In this document: positions 6,392 to 7,081 of the stretch, piece by piece
Layout: each line of letters starts with the position of its first letter
Position numbering within the stretch: the first letter of the stretch is position 1
Source of the DNA: Balneolaceae bacterium SMO_bin1
GTDB lineage: Bacteria; Bacteroidota; Rhodothermia; Balneolales; Balneolaceae
Direction of reading: 5' to 3'
Assembly (NCBI GenBank): GCA_003123965.1
Contig: NNSL01000479.1
Location: 1-7,081 of the forward strand
DNA: 7,081 nt
Program-made: the position numbers and the translations under genes
Notes under the pieces: generated by a model
The model's database searches: none
What the model was told of the DNA's origin: nothing
The model's input: the letters and a program-made list of their open reading frames with translations, nothing else

Positions 6392-6970
6392 TTATTCATT
6401 GATCCGGGTTACGCCTGCAGATATTACATATTTCATTACATCAGCTGCATTTGCGTCGAGCGGCTGCACGGCTTTTCTGGGAAGCAGATAAATATTTCCC
6501 GAAAAGTTGTAGGAATGCGGACAATACACGGTTACCATATCATCCAGGCCAATATCCTGCAGGTTATCTTGCGTCATAAAACCAATGCGGCGCACATTCA
6601 TTCCTTCCGAACCACCAAAATCGGCTATTACCGGCTGACTAAATCGTTTTTTATCACCGACAAATGCCTCTGTAAGTTCTTTAAGCGAGCTGTAGATGAT
6701 TTTTACCAGCGGCACCTTGGCGATAAAGCGCTCAAAATAGCCAAACAACGGCCGGATGAAGGCCATTGAAAAGATAAAGCCGATAACAGAAATGGTGATA
6801 AATACGGTGAGAATACCAAGGCCGGGAATATCTACGCCGAAAAGCTGGTACAGCCATGCATTGAAAACGGAGTTTGACCATTGCACCATGGCAATGATGA
6901 TGTAAAGTGTGGCAAATACCGGAAATACAAAAATTAATCCACGCAGAAAGTAGTTGAATATTTTCTTCAT
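6392..6970 (-). CDS. DUF502 family inner-membrane protein
   Basis: A complete 192-residue protein of the DUF502 family, at the usual length. A short basic N-terminus (MKKIFNYFLRG) leads into a first membrane helix (about 11-29). The second helix (about 50-72) starts after PGLGILTVFITISVIGF, a family signature. The soluble remainder carries the family's PLVKIIYSSLKELTEAF block (near 86-102), an FGGSEGMNVRRIGFMTQ block and a VTVYCPHSYNFSGNIYLLP block. The biochemical function is unknown. The ATG (6970-6968) overlaps the TGA of the upstream partial gene (ATGA), so the two are likely translationally coupled. The 105 bp downstream hold an inverted repeat and a possible promoter before the next gene. 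Confidence 0.93.
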   Translation of the reverse strand: MKKIFNYFLRGLIFVFPVFATLYIIIAMVQWSNSVFNAWLYQLFGVDIPGLGILTVFITISVIGFIFSMAFIRPLFGYFERFIAKVPLVKIIYSSLKELTEAFVGDKKRFSQPVIADFGGSEGMNVRRIGFMTQDNLQDIGLDDMVTVYCPHSYNFSGNIYLLPRKAVQPLDANAADVMKYVISAGVTRINE

Positions 6971-7081
6971 AAGGTTGATTGCAGAAAGTTTGTCTCACCT
7001 CTGCCGTAATATTCGGTGCGAGCATGGCACATGCATTTAGGGGTGAGTTCGATTTCATTTTTTCCTATTTTTACGGGCTCG
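6967..7081 (-). CDS. C-terminal 37 codons of an unknown gene, possibly thymidine kinase
   Basis: Reading the minus strand from the right edge, one frame stays open and ends with TGA at 6969-6967, overlapping the DUF502 start as ATGA. The 37 residues begin EPVKIGKNEIELTPKCMCHA and end with GRGETNFLQSTL. The IG-x-NE segment followed about ten residues later by a C-x-x-H resembles the zinc-binding C-terminus of thymidine kinases (IGGNERY...CRKH in E. coli), but the spacing is off by one and the piece is short. The coding call rests on the overlap, which is typical of coupled genes, and on the protein-like composition. The identity is a guess. Confidence 0.5.
   Translation of the reverse strand, partial: EPVKIGKNEIELTPKCMCHARTEYYGRGETNFLQSTL

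Noticed and set aside
6732..7058. Minus-strand 108-codon open frame overlapping DUF502
   Set aside because: It overlaps the N-terminus of the well-supported DUF502 gene in another frame and its product is Cys/His-rich, as expected of a shadow frame.

Overview
The window looks like a chromosomal housekeeping and envelope region from a Gram-negative member of the Bacteroidota/Balneolota/Rhodothermota group. The evidence is moderate GC, a small outer-membrane beta-barrel with a signal peptide, a stand-alone CheY-like receiver, a plant-type ferredoxin-NADP reductase, and start codons that mostly lack a Shine-Dalgarno sequence. The lineage is an inference. No mobile element, CRISPR array, tRNA or rRNA was seen.

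Layout, left to right. (1) Bases 1-2076, minus strand: an NfeD-like membrane protein is followed by two tandem SPFH (paraslipin/stomatin) paralogs. The second paralog overlaps the first by an ATGA and runs off the left edge. (2) Bases 2077-2324: AT-rich divergent intergenic region. (3) Bases 2325-3636, plus strand: a single-domain response regulator, a small outer-membrane beta-barrel protein and a CsbD-like stress protein, closed by a clear intrinsic terminator. (4) Bases 3740-4665, plus strand: a ferredoxin-NADP(+) reductase whose restored stop overlaps the stop of the convergent YihY/BrkB-family gene. (5) Bases 4662-7081, minus strand, in transcription order: the last 37 codons of a possible thymidine kinase, a DUF502 membrane protein coupled to it by an ATGA overlap, a sugar-transferase-fold protein lacking the usual catalytic acidic pair, and the YihY/BrkB membrane protein.

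The most striking observation is that four genes between about 2.6 and 6.3 kb each carry one single-base frameshift at or beside a short A/T homopolymer or a TT pair: the response regulator, the outer-membrane protein, the reductase and the sugar transferase. In every case moving one base restores family-typical sequence (a KP motif, a signal peptide, an FVEVY C-terminus, an ATG start). Clustered homopolymer indels are best explained as sequencing or consensus errors; genuine decay or recoding is less likely. The interrupted genes are therefore annotated over their full reconstructed spans.

Functionally, the window mixes envelope and membrane-organisation proteins (NfeD/SPFH, OMP, YihY, DUF502, sugar-transferase fold) with stress, signalling and redox functions (CsbD, receiver, FNR). 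I found no convincing undescribed multi-gene system. The best biological leads are the degenerate sugar transferase and the paired SPFH paralogs behind NfeD.
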